A stretch of 64,000 nt of DNA, taken from Nocardia puris. Lineage in GTDB: Bacteria; Actinomycetota; Actinomycetes; Mycobacteriales; Mycobacteriaceae. Shown in pieces: positions 9,766 to 18,220 of the stretch. The translations under genes and the position numbers were made by a program. The notes under the pieces are model-generated. The model had not been told where the DNA came from, searched no databases, and saw only the letters and a list, made by a program, of their open reading frames with translations. Position 1 is the stretch's first letter. Every line of letters begins with the position of its first letter. Location: the NCBI RefSeq assembly GCF_003315035.1, contig NZ_QNRE01000001.1, positions 469,224-533,223 of the forward strand, read 5' to 3'.

Positions 9766-10647
9766 TTGCTCGACATCCACCACTTCAGCTACGGGTGGCT
9801 GACGCCGCTGCTGGCCTACCTCATGTCCTTCACCGGTTCGCTGCTCGGATTGCAGTGCGCCGCCCGCGCCCGCACCGGCTCGAACCGCGTGGGCTGGCTG
9901 CTCCTGGCCGCGCTCGCGCTCGGCGGCACCGGCATCTGGGTCATGCACTTCATCGGCATGCTGGGTTTCTCCATCGCCGGGGTGGAGATCCGCTACGACG
10001 TGCCGCTCACGCTGGTGAGCGCCGTCACCGCGATCGTGGTGGTCGGCATCGGCCTGTTCGTCGTGGTGAGGCCGCGCCCGACGGTCACGGCGCTGCTGAG
10101 CGGCGGCACGGTGACCGGTCTGGGCGTCGCGACGATGCACTACACCGGCATGGTCGCGCTGCGCTCGCACGCCACGATCGGCTATTCGGCGCCCCTGGTG
10201 GCGCTGTCCGTGGCGATCGCGGTGGTGGCGGCCACGGCGGCGCTGTGGTTCACGGTGCGCGTCCAGCGTTTCCTCGCCACGGTCGGCGCCGCGCTCATCA
10301 TGGCGGCGGCGGTGTGCGGTATGCACTACACCGGTATGGCGTCCATGCATGCCGAACACGGCGGCGGGCACGACGAGCCGGTGGGCGGGGCCGGCGCGAT
10401 GGAACTGCTGGCGCCGTTGATCGTCGGCATCAGCATCGTCACCATGCTGGTCCTCATCGCGGTGAGCCTCACCGCCATCGAACGCGACGATCCCCCACCG
10501 CCCCGCCCTCGTCCCTACCGTCCCGCCGCCGACGACATCGCGAATCTGCCGCTCCCCGAACGGGAACCGGCCTCGGTGGGCGCGGTCGTGGTGCCGCTGC
10601 GCAGCACGCCCTACTGGCCGACCACCGACGACGTGTCACGCCGCTGA
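9766..10647 (+). CDS. MHYT domain membrane protein, stand-alone sensor
   Basis: A 293-residue membrane protein made of an MHYT module with no attached output domain. Three copies of the signature appear: VMHFIGM (near residue 63), MHYTGM (near 125) and MHYTGM (near 187), each within a membrane helix, with about seven helices in total. The MHYT motif is thought to bind a metal (copper suggested) and sense oxygen, CO or NO. After the last helix (about residue 238) comes a Pro-rich cytosolic tail of about 55 residues. The chosen start TTG 9766 gives the expected MLDIHHFSYGWLTPL N-terminus and has GGGG upstream; the frame remains open upstream. Signal output is unknown. Confidence 0.8.
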   Translation: MLDIHHFSYGWLTPLLAYLMSFTGSLLGLQCAARARTGSNRVGWLLLAALALGGTGIWVMHFIGMLGFSIAGVEIRYDVPLTLVSAVTAIVVVGIGLFVVVRPRPTVTALLSGGTVTGLGVATMHYTGMVALRSHATIGYSAPLVALSVAIAVVAATAALWFTVRVQRFLATVGAALIMAAAVCGMHYTGMASMHAEHGGGHDEPVGGAGAMELLAPLIVGISIVTMLVLIAVSLTAIERDDPPPPRPRPYRPAADDIANLPLPEREPASVGAVVVPLRSTPYWPTTDDVSRR

Positions 10648-10956
10648 CGGTCGGCCCCTCCCGATGCGCGGACCGGACGCGGTCATGGCGCAGAGGTGGA
10701 CATGCGCTGCCGTTGGCTCTCGCGCCGCCGACCATGAGCTTGCGCCGGTGACGAATTCGGCCGGACCCGTCAGTGCGGGCGTCGGCTGGGCCGGCTCGTT
10801 CGTCACACACCAGGCGAGGTCGTCGGGACCGGCCGGTGAGCGCGTTCCCTCTCGTGTGCCCCGCCCGGAGCCCGACCGGACCGGGCGGCGAAGGCCCCAC
10901 CGCACGTTCCGGGCGTCGGGCCGAGACCAGGCGAATTACCCTGGACCGCCTCGGTT
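10648..10956. other. Non-coding stretch between MHYT gene and eutC
   Basis: 309 bp between convergent genes. I see no convincing coding frame, strong hairpin or repeat in it. Confidence 0.4.
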
Positions 10957-11760
10957 TCACTCACCGATCGGCGCAGCCGACCCGCCATCGAGCTCCGTGC
11001 GGGAGGTGTCCTTGAGGTCGACGCCCGAGCGGCCGAGGGTGCGGGCGCCGGTGATCAGGCTCGCGAGGACCTTCGCGGCCTCGGTGTAGCCGAGGCCTTC
11101 GGGCGGGTGGATATTGGAGACGCAGTTGCGGTCGGCGTCGGTGCGGCCGGGGCGCGGCAGGTGGGTGAGGTACAGGCCCAGGCTGTCGGCGACGGAGAGG
11201 CCGGGGCGCTCGCCGATGAGCACCACGACCGTGGTGACGCCCAGGGCCGCGCCGACATGGTCGCCCAGCGCCACCCTCGCCTGGGTCGCGATCACCGGCG
11301 GTGCGAGGGTGAGATGCCCGGCGAGTTCGGCGGCCAGCGCGGCCAGGGTCGCGGGGCCGTGGTCTGCCAGGGCGCGGGGCGAAAGACCGTCCGCCAGAAC
11401 GAATCCCACATCGGCGCCGCTGTGCGGAACCGCGCGCAGATCGTCCGGCAGGCGCCCGAGGTCCGGGCGGCGCAGGTACTCCGCCCGCTCACCCGCGCGG
11501 CTGCGCACGTGCACCGGCTCCCCCAGGCCGACCTCGGCGACGCGGGCGGCGAGGTCGGGCACGTCCAAGGGCAGGTGCACCGCGTCGCGCGCGGCGGCGT
11601 GCGCGGCACGGAACTCGAGCACACGGCGCGTGGGCAACGCGTCGCCCGTGCGGCCGAGCCCGATCCGCGCCTGGGTCGTGCGCCGCAGCTCGCGCCAGAA
11701 TTCCTGGGCGGCAACGTCTTCCACGGCGCTCGCGCCGATCACCCTTATCCCGTCGCTCAT
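10957..11760 (-). CDS. eutC: Ethanolamine ammonia-lyase small subunit
   Basis: The light chain of the adenosylcobalamin-dependent enzyme that splits ethanolamine into acetaldehyde and ammonia. 267 residues. Typical EutC features are FWRELRRTTQARIGLGRTGDALPT at the N-terminus, the run VVVLIGERPGLSVADSLGLYLTH, and RNCVSNIHPPEGLGY near the C-terminus. ATG 11760 is preceded by GGGAG at a good distance; the frame is open upstream to 11838 but without a better site. It lies 268 bp downstream of eutB, an unusually wide gap for two subunits of one enzyme. No microcompartment shell gene or EutA reactivase is nearby. Confidence 0.95.
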   Translation of the reverse strand: MSDGIRVIGASAVEDVAAQEFWRELRRTTQARIGLGRTGDALPTRRVLEFRAAHAAARDAVHLPLDVPDLAARVAEVGLGEPVHVRSRAGERAEYLRRPDLGRLPDDLRAVPHSGADVGFVLADGLSPRALADHGPATLAALAAELAGHLTLAPPVIATQARVALGDHVGAALGVTTVVVLIGERPGLSVADSLGLYLTHLPRPGRTDADRNCVSNIHPPEGLGYTEAAKVLASLITGARTLGRSGVDLKDTSRTELDGGSAAPIGE

Positions 11761-12028
11761 CTCGTCGTCTCCCTGCCTCCGATGCGCGTTCGACGCCACG
11801 TCGGCCTCTCCGATCCGGCACTCCACTCGCTCACCCAACCGCCTCCTTGCACCACACCGTCGGGCAACACGCGCGACCGCGGCGGTCGAGTATCGGATTG
11901 CGAAGGTTCATGACTGCACCACCGCACCGTCCGGCACCACCCGCGCCCCTCCGAGACGCGGCGCGAGCGCCACTCGCCCCGGATATCTACCGAGCTTGAT
12001 TCGCCTGCCCAAAAACGCATTCCGCCTC

Positions 12029-13444
12029 TCATCCCGCCAAGGCGCGCAGCGGTGAGGCCAGGGGCGGCACGGCGCGCAGGCGCCCGGACGGGTCGAGCAT
12101 GCCGAGACCCGCGAGCCACGACTCGAATTCGGGGGCGGGCCGCAGGCCGAGCACCTGACGGGCGTAGAGGGCGTCGTGGAAGCTCAGGCTCTGGTAGCCG
12201 AGCATCACGTCGTCGGCGCCCGGCACCGCGATGACGAACGCGCAACCCGCCGCGCCCAGCAACGTCAGCAGGGTGTCCATGTCGTCGGAGTCGGCCTCGG
12301 CGTGGTTGGTGTAGCAGACGTCGACGCCCATGGGCAGGCCGAGCAGCTTCCCGCAGAAGTGGTCCTCGAGGCCCGCGCGGATGATCTGCTTACCGTCGTA
12401 GAGGTATTCGGGGCCGATGAACCCGACGACCGTGTTGACCAACAGCGGGTCCAGCGCCCGCGCCACCGCGTAGGCGCGCGCCTCCAGGGTCTGCTGGTCG
12501 ACGGGGCGGCCGCCGGTACCTCGGTGCGCGTCCGCCGAGAGCGCCGACCCTTGCCCGGTCTCCAGGTACATCACGTTGTCGCCCACCGTGCCGCGCCCGA
12601 GCGAGCGCCCGGCCTCGTTCGCCTCGCGCAACAGCGAAAGGTCCACGCCGAAGGCGGAATTCGCGCCCTCCGTGCCCGCGACGGACTGGAACACCAGGTC
12701 CACCGGCGCGCCCGCCTCGATCAGCCCCAGCGTGGTCGTCACGTGCGCGAGCACACAGGACTGGGCCGGGATGTCGAACCGGGTGCGCACCTCGTCCAGC
12801 AGGTGCAGCAGATCCGCGGTGGCCCTGGGGGAATCGGTGGCCGGGTTGATGCCGATCACCGCGTCGCCACAGCCGAGCAGCAGTCCGTCCAGCACCGCCG
12901 CCGCGATCCCGCGCGGATCGTCGGTGGGGTGGTTGGGCTGCAACCTCGTCGCCAACCGGCCAGGGAGGCCGATCGTCGTGCGGAACGCGGCGGTCACCTC
13001 GGCGGCCTTCGCCACCGCGATGAGATCCTGGTTGCGCATCAGTTTGCTCACGGCCGCCACCATTTCCGGCGTCAACCCCGGCGCGACGGCGCGCAATGTC
13101 GCGGCGGGGGCCGCGCCACCGTCCCCCGCCGCGACGGCCAGCAACCAGTCTCGCAACCCCCCGACGGTGAGATGCGAGATCGGTTGGAAGGCAACGCGAT
13201 CGTGGGTGTCGATGATGAGCCGGGTGACCTCGTCGGTCTCGTACGGCACCACCGGATCGCGCAGGAACGCGGTCAGCGGCACCTCCGCCAGCGCCCACTG
13301 CGCGGCGGCGCGTTCGGCGTCGGTGGCGGCGGCGCAGCCCGCCAGCTGGTCGCCGCTGCGCAACGGCGTCGCCTTGGCGAGCAGATCGACCAGGCCGTCG
13401 AACGAATAGCTGACGCCCCGCAACCGCTGGGTGTAGCGGGTCAT
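12029..13444 (-). CDS. eutB: Ethanolamine ammonia-lyase large subunit
   Basis: The catalytic TIM-barrel chain of ethanolamine ammonia-lyase, 471 residues, close to the usual 450-470. Conserved stretches include KLMRNQDLIAVAKA, TRLQPNHPTDDPRGI, LLGCGDAVIGINPATDS, QSVAGTEGAN and DVCYTNHAEAD, which in known structures form the ethanolamine and cobalamin sites. The ATG overlaps the permease stop as ATGA, so translation is coupled. Product acetaldehyde would need an aldehyde dehydrogenase not seen in this window. Confidence 0.96.
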   Translation of the reverse strand: MTRYTQRLRGVSYSFDGLVDLLAKATPLRSGDQLAGCAAATDAERAAAQWALAEVPLTAFLRDPVVPYETDEVTRLIIDTHDRVAFQPISHLTVGGLRDWLLAVAAGDGGAAPAATLRAVAPGLTPEMVAAVSKLMRNQDLIAVAKAAEVTAAFRTTIGLPGRLATRLQPNHPTDDPRGIAAAVLDGLLLGCGDAVIGINPATDSPRATADLLHLLDEVRTRFDIPAQSCVLAHVTTTLGLIEAGAPVDLVFQSVAGTEGANSAFGVDLSLLREANEAGRSLGRGTVGDNVMYLETGQGSALSADAHRGTGGRPVDQQTLEARAYAVARALDPLLVNTVVGFIGPEYLYDGKQIIRAGLEDHFCGKLLGLPMGVDVCYTNHAEADSDDMDTLLTLLGAAGCAFVIAVPGADDVMLGYQSLSFHDALYARQVLGLRPAPEFESWLAGLGMLDPSGRLRAVPPLASPLRALAG

Positions 13445-14865
13445 TCCAGCTCCTCCTCGGCCTTCGCGAGGAGGGCGAACTCCTCGTCGGGCGAGGCGGC
13501 CACCAGCCGGTGCCTGCTGTACACCGCGAAGTACAGCAGGAACGCGCAGAACGCGGCGAACGTCCAGCCCGCCGCGACCGGGTCGACCAGGAAGGTCGCC
13601 ACCACCGCGACGCAGGCGATCACCAGCGCGAATCCCGTGGTGGCGATGCCGCCCGGCGTGCGGTAAGGCCGGTGCATACCGGGCTCGCGCACACGAAGCA
13701 CGATGTGGCTCACCATCATCAGCACGTAGCTCACCGCCGCGCCGAATACGGCCATGTTCAGCAGCATCGCGCCCTGCCCGGTGAGCGACAGCCCGAAACC
13801 GATCACGCCGGGCACGATCAGCGCGAGCACCGGCGCCTTGCGCGAGTTGGTCACCGACAGGCTGGTCGGCAGGTAGCCGGCCCGCGAGAGCGCGAACGTC
13901 TGGCGCGAGTACGCGTAGACGATGGAGAAGAAGCTCGCGATCAGCCCGGCCAGGCCGATGTAGTTCACCACCCGCGCCGCGCCATCGTCGCCCAGCGCCT
14001 CCACCAGCGGGTTACCGGATGTCGAGATGGCTTCCGCGCCAAGGGCTCCCGTGGCCAGGAACAGCACCACCACACCCGTGCCCATCAGCACGAGCATGCT
14101 GATGAGAATGCCCTTGGGCACGTTCTTCTCCGGATCGCGCGCTTCCTCGGCGGCCAGCGGCACACCTTCGACGGCGAGGAAGAACCAGATCGCGAACGGC
14201 ACCGCCGCCCAGATGCCCATCACGCCGAACGGCAGGAACTCCGAACTGCCGACCGCCTCGGGGTCGGCGGGGATATCGGTGAGATTCGCGAGATCGAAAC
14301 GGCCCCAGGCGGACACGGCGAAGATCAGCAGGCCGACCAGCGCGATGGCCGTGATCACGAACATCGCCTTGAGCGCCTCCCCCGCCCCGCTCAGGTGGAT
14401 GCCGATGAACAGCGCGTAGACCGCGAGATACACCCACCAGCCGTCGGTGATGCCGAACAGATTCAGCGATTCCACGTAGGCGCCGATGAACGTGGCGATG
14501 GCGGCCGGCGCGATCGCGTATTCGAGCAGAACGGCGGTGCCGGTGGCGAATCCGCCCCAGGGGCCCAGGGCGCGGCGCGCGAAGGTGTAGCCGCCGCCCG
14601 CGGCGGGCAGCGCCGCCGAGAGCTCCGCCATGCCGAGCACCATCGCCAGGTACATCGCGGCGATGACGACGGTCGCGATGAGCAACCCGCCGAACCCGCC
14701 CTCCCCGATGCCGAAGTTCCAGCCGGAATAGTCGCCGGAGATCACGTAACTCACGCCGAGCCCGGCGAGCAGCACCCAGCCCGCGGACCCGGAACGCAGG
14801 GTCCGCTTCGCCAAATAGTCGTCGGGGACGTCGTCCCCGGTGGTCTTCGCCGCGTCGATCGCCAT
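13441..14865 (-). CDS. eat: Ethanolamine permease (APC superfamily)
   Basis: A 474-residue transporter with about 12 membrane helices. The first helices carry GLGVSYVISGDYSGWNFGIG and YLAMVLGMAELSAALPAAGGGYTFARR, typical of the ethanolamine permease branch of APC transporters, followed by FFLAVEGVPLAAEEARDPEKN, another hallmark. It is the first gene of the eat-eutB-eutC unit and overlaps eutB by 4 bp. ATG 14865 was chosen because the protein then begins with a short soluble tail before the first helix; the longer open frame to 14988 has no family support. The promoter must lie in the 150-bp gap shared with the rhomboid-like gene. Confidence 0.92.
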   Translation of the reverse strand: MAIDAAKTTGDDVPDDYLAKRTLRSGSAGWVLLAGLGVSYVISGDYSGWNFGIGEGGFGGLLIATVVIAAMYLAMVLGMAELSAALPAAGGGYTFARRALGPWGGFATGTAVLLEYAIAPAAIATFIGAYVESLNLFGITDGWWVYLAVYALFIGIHLSGAGEALKAMFVITAIALVGLLIFAVSAWGRFDLANLTDIPADPEAVGSSEFLPFGVMGIWAAVPFAIWFFLAVEGVPLAAEEARDPEKNVPKGILISMLVLMGTGVVVLFLATGALGAEAISTSGNPLVEALGDDGAARVVNYIGLAGLIASFFSIVYAYSRQTFALSRAGYLPTSLSVTNSRKAPVLALIVPGVIGFGLSLTGQGAMLLNMAVFGAAVSYVLMMVSHIVLRVREPGMHRPYRTPGGIATTGFALVIACVAVVATFLVDPVAAGWTFAAFCAFLLYFAVYSRHRLVAASPDEEFALLAKAEEELE

Positions 14866-15015
14866 GGTTCGCGCACTCCTCGGGCCGTGTACTGGTCGGT
14901 GGCCCGATTGTTGAGAGCGAATATTGCCCGGGTGTGAATCGAGGTTACGAGTGCACTGCGGCCTCGCGGCGCGTCGCGAACGCCACACGCCGGAACGAGG
15001 CGGCAGACTGCCGGT

Positions 15016-15735
15016 GTGGCCGTTCCCTGGCTTCAGACCGTCGATCTCGGCGCCGAACTGCGGGCCGCGGGCGACTGGCTGCGCCGCCCCGGCCTGGTGC
15101 GCCGGTTACCCGGCGCGCTCCGGGCGCACCTGGCCGCCGCCCCGGCCAGCGTGGCCTACGCGTTCACGCTGTTCGTCACCTGGTGGACGCTGCGCGGGGT
15201 GGGCGAGTCCGTCGAGCACCGGCTGATCCTGTCGGCGTCGACGAATCTGCGCAATATGCAACGGGACCCGGTGCAGGTGCTGGTGGCGTCGGCGTTCTGG
15301 ATCGAGGGCGGGTTCCCGTGGCTCGTCATCGCCGAGTTCCTGGTGGTGATGGCCGCCGCCGAACGGTGGCTGGGCACCGGGCGCTGGATCGCGCTGTTCG
15401 CGACCGGGCACATCGGCGCCTCGCTGCTGGTGGTCACCGCCATCGACCGCGCCCTCGACCGCGACCTCATCCCCGTGCGCGTCGCCACGGCCGCCGACGT
15501 CGGCACGAGCTACGGGTTCACGGCGGTGCTCGCCGCGCTCGCGTTCCGCTTTCGCGGGTGGGTCCGGGTGGTGTGGGTGGTCGTCGTCCTCGGCGCGCTG
15601 GTGGTGGCTATCGTGATCGAGCCCACCTTCACCGACTACGGGCACTTCTGCGCGGCGCTCATCGGACTGCTGGTGGGCACGGCGGCCACGCTGTTCTGGC
15701 GACGGATCGAGCGCCACCGCGCCGTGCGGTCCTAG
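15016..15735 (+). CDS. Rhomboid-like membrane protein
   Basis: A 239-residue protein with about six membrane helices. It keeps a Ser in the sequence VGTSYGFTAVLAAL (position of the rhomboid G-x-S-G helix) and a His in DYGHFCAALIGLLVG (position of the rhomboid H helix), so the Ser-His dyad of an intramembrane protease may be intact, although the surrounding glycines differ from canonical rhomboids. Substrate unknown. It starts at GTG 15016. It overlaps the antiporter gene tail to tail by 4 bp (15732-15735). Confidence 0.7.
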   Translation: MAVPWLQTVDLGAELRAAGDWLRRPGLVRRLPGALRAHLAAAPASVAYAFTLFVTWWTLRGVGESVEHRLILSASTNLRNMQRDPVQVLVASAFWIEGGFPWLVIAEFLVVMAAAERWLGTGRWIALFATGHIGASLLVVTAIDRALDRDLIPVRVATAADVGTSYGFTAVLAALAFRFRGWVRVVWVVVVLGALVVAIVIEPTFTDYGHFCAALIGLLVGTAATLFWRRIERHRAVRS

Positions 15736-16901
15736 CCCTTCCGCACGCGCTGGGCCCGGTCGACCACCGGTTCCACCACCCGCGCCGCCACCGGCCCGAG
15801 CACCGCCATCAACAACACGTACGCCGACGCCAGCGCCGCGAGTTCGACGGTGACCGCGCCCGCCGCCACCGCCAATCCCGCGATGACGATGGAGAATTCA
15901 CCGCGCGCCACCAGCGCCGCGCCCGCCCGGGCCCGGCCCTTCGGGCCGATGCCCTGGACACCGGCCGCCCACCACCCGGTGGCGATCTTGGTGGCGGCGG
16001 TGAGCACCGCCAGCGCCACCGCCCAGCCCAGCACCGGCGGGATCGCCGACGGGTCGATGCTCAGGCCGAACGCGACGAAGAAGATGGCGGCGAACAGATC
16101 GCGCAGCGGCTCCAGCAGTTTCGCGGCCTGGTGCGCCGTGGGCCCCGAGATCGCGATGCCGAGCAGAAACGCGCCCACCGCCGCCGACACGTTCAGCGTG
16201 GCCGCCAGACCCGACACCAGCAGCGCCGCGCCGATCAGCTTCAGCAGGAACGCCTCGTTGTCGGAGCTGGACAGCACCGCCGACACATAGTGGCCGTAGC
16301 GCAGCGCCACCAGCAGCACCACCGTGACGGTGATCAGCGCGATCGCGAGCGTCTCCAGACCCGCCAGGAATCCCACCCCGGCCAGCACCGTGGTGAGGAT
16401 CGGCAGGTAGACGGCCATGGCCAGGTCCTCGAACACGAGGATCGACAGCACCACCGGCGTCTCCCGGTTGCCCAGCCGCCCCAGGTCGGTGAGCACCTTG
16501 GCGGCGATCCCGGACGACGAGATGTAGGTGACGCCGGCCAGCACCACCGCACCGACCGGACCCCAGCCCAGCAACAGCGCCACCGCCGCGCCCGGCGTCG
16601 CGTTGACGACCAGGTCCATCAGGCCCGCGGGCCACGAGCGGCGCAGCCCGGTGACCAGCTCGGCGGCGGTGTATTCGAGGCCGAGCAGCAGGAGCAGCAG
16701 CACCACGCCGATCTCGCCGGCCAGATGGCCGAAGTCGATGGCCTCGTCCAGCGGCACCACGCCGCCCACGCCGAAGGCCAGCCCGCCCAGCAGATACAGC
16801 GGGATCGGTGACATGCCGAAGCGGCCCGCGACGCGTCCCAGGATGCCGAGCACGAAGAACACCGCCCCGAGCTGGATGAGCCCGAGCGCGGTGGTACTCA
16901 C
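15732..16901 (-). CDS. Cation:proton antiporter (CPA2/Kef type)
   Basis: A 389-residue protein with 12-13 membrane helices and no C-terminal RCK domain. CPA2 features: LYLLGGLAFGVGG, ISSSGIAAKVLTDLGRL, ILVFEDLAMAVYLPIL (the acidic residue pair area), FFVAFGLSIDP, and ALVARGEFSIVIAGLA. It likely exchanges K+ for H+. The regulatory soluble subunit is the neighbouring RCK_C protein, whose stop lies 4 bp before this start, so the pair resembles KhtT-KhtU of Bacillus. Start at GTG 16901. Confidence 0.92.
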   Translation of the reverse strand: MSTTALGLIQLGAVFFVLGILGRVAGRFGMSPIPLYLLGGLAFGVGGVVPLDEAIDFGHLAGEIGVVLLLLLLGLEYTAAELVTGLRRSWPAGLMDLVVNATPGAAVALLLGWGPVGAVVLAGVTYISSSGIAAKVLTDLGRLGNRETPVVLSILVFEDLAMAVYLPILTTVLAGVGFLAGLETLAIALITVTVVLLVALRYGHYVSAVLSSSDNEAFLLKLIGAALLVSGLAATLNVSAAVGAFLLGIAISGPTAHQAAKLLEPLRDLFAAIFFVAFGLSIDPSAIPPVLGWAVALAVLTAATKIATGWWAAGVQGIGPKGRARAGAALVARGEFSIVIAGLAVAAGAVTVELAALASAYVLLMAVLGPVAARVVEPVVDRAQRVRKG

Positions 16902-16905
16902 CGGC

Positions 16906-17388
16906 TCACCCGCGCGCGAGGAGCTTCACGGCGGCGTCGAGTCCGTCCGGCGTGCCGACCACCACGAGCAGGTCGTCGGCGGCGAAGGTGAAATCGGGGC
17001 CCGGCGAGGCGTGCAGCTGGCCCGCCCGCATGACCGCGACGATCGAGGCCTTGGTGCGGGTGCGCATGGCGGTCTCGCCGAGGGTGCGGCCCGCGTACGG
17101 GGAGTCGTCGCCGACCGGCAGCTGACGGGTGGTGATGCCCGGCAGGTCGCGGTGGTCGGCGCGCAACTCGGCGACCAGCTGCGGGGCACCGAGCAGATTG
17201 GCCAGCACCGCGGCCTCGTCGCTGGTGAGGGCGACCTGGGCGGCGCAGGCGTCGGGGTCGCCGACCTTCGAGACGATCAGATCGATGCCGCCGTCCCGAT
17301 GGTCGACGACGCCGATCCGGCGACCGGAGCGCACCTGGAAATCCTTGCGTACTCCGATACCGGGCAGAGCGGTGACGTCGACGTTCAC
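16906..17388 (-). CDS. RCK_C (TrkA-C) regulatory subunit, KhtT-like
   Basis: A 160-residue soluble protein. The N-terminal half (LPGIGVRKDFQVRSGRRIGVV) matches KhtT-type proteins, and the C-terminal half (about residues 80-160) is a TrkA-C/RCK_C ligand domain with GRTLGETAMRTRTKASIVAVMR and FTFAADDLLVVVGT. RCK_C domains bind small ligands such as cyclic-di-AMP and gate K+ transporters; which ligand is used cannot be told from the sequence. It is the first gene of a two-gene unit with the antiporter. Confidence 0.9.
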   Translation of the reverse strand: MNVDVTALPGIGVRKDFQVRSGRRIGVVDHRDGGIDLIVSKVGDPDACAAQVALTSDEAAVLANLLGAPQLVAELRADHRDLPGITTRQLPVGDDSPYAGRTLGETAMRTRTKASIVAVMRAGQLHASPGPDFTFAADDLLVVVGTPDGLDAAVKLLARG

Positions 17389-17415
17389 TCCGCCAGGGTA
17401 GCGCCGCGCGCGACG

Positions 17416-18111
17416 CTAGGTGGCGGCCAACCCGCCGATGGCCCCGCGCACCAGCACGATGCCCGCGATGGCCAGCGCCCAGCCCGTCGCGCTGTCGGCG
17501 TGCCGGGAGACGAACGCGTCGACCCGGCGCAGCAGCGGCTCGATCTTGCTGTGCAGCAACGACCTTGCCGCCATCAGCGCCAGCGCGGGCAGCACCATCA
17601 CGACGCAGTACCCGGCGAGCAGGCCCACCGACCCCGCCGCAGACACGTCGCTGGTGGCCAGCAGGCCGATGGCGGCCAGGTAGGGCAGCATCGAGAACGC
17701 CTCCAGCGTGCCCGCGCTCACCGCCAGGATCGCCAGGCCCGCGCCGGTGTTCTGCCTGCGCAGCGCCTTGTCCCGCCAGGCGGCGATGCGGTCCGGCGCG
17801 CCGCGGGCGCGGCGCTTCTTGGAGTCGAACCGCCACGAGACGGCGAACAGCGCGACGCCGAGCACCAGCTGCGGCACCAGCACCACCGGGCTGCGCGCCA
17901 GCTCGCCGAACCGGTCGAGCCCGGCGCCGACGACGGTGGAGAGCACCACGCCGAGGGCGAAGTAGAACGTCGCGATCGCGGCGAGGTAGATCAGCAGGCG
18001 GCGCGCGGGCGGCCGGTCCGGGGCGAGCAGCAGCCAGAGCGGGACGATGAGCGTGCCGATGCTGGTGGAGTCGACCAGCGCGAGTCCGATCAGAGCCAGG
18101 AGCAGTGTCAC
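17416..18111 (-). CDS. GAP family membrane protein
   Basis: A 231-residue protein with six membrane helices. The first helix, LLALIGLALVDSTSIGTLIVPL, with a DSTS motif, and the later segment LEAFSMLPYLAAIGLLA are typical of the GAP (Sap, LysE-like superfamily) proteins, which in mycobacteria are connected with glycopeptidolipid export. GTG 18111 starts the protein right at the first helix. A basic cytosolic loop (DSKKRRARG) separates the two halves. Cargo unknown. It is divergent from the sensor kinase gene. Confidence 0.85.
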   Translation of the reverse strand: MTLLLALIGLALVDSTSIGTLIVPLWLLLAPDRPPARRLLIYLAAIATFYFALGVVLSTVVGAGLDRFGELARSPVVLVPQLVLGVALFAVSWRFDSKKRRARGAPDRIAAWRDKALRRQNTGAGLAILAVSAGTLEAFSMLPYLAAIGLLATSDVSAAGSVGLLAGYCVVMVLPALALMAARSLLHSKIEPLLRRVDAFVSRHADSATGWALAIAGIVLVRGAIGGLAAT

Positions 18112-18220
18112 GCTCCGAGCCTGGCGCGGGGGCCGTGCCGGGGGCGTCGGCCGTCGGATCGATCGCGCGTCATCACTTCGGCCGACCCGGGTGTCGCGGC
18201 GCGTGTGCTGTGATGGTGCG

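Noticed and set aside
13510..14937. Plus-strand open frame of about 475 codons
   Set aside because: Antisense to the ethanolamine permease; His/Arg/Gln-rich shadow frame.
14866..15015. Cobalamin riboswitch upstream of the ethanolamine operon
   Set aside because: The 150-bp gap is too short and I see no B12-box sequence.
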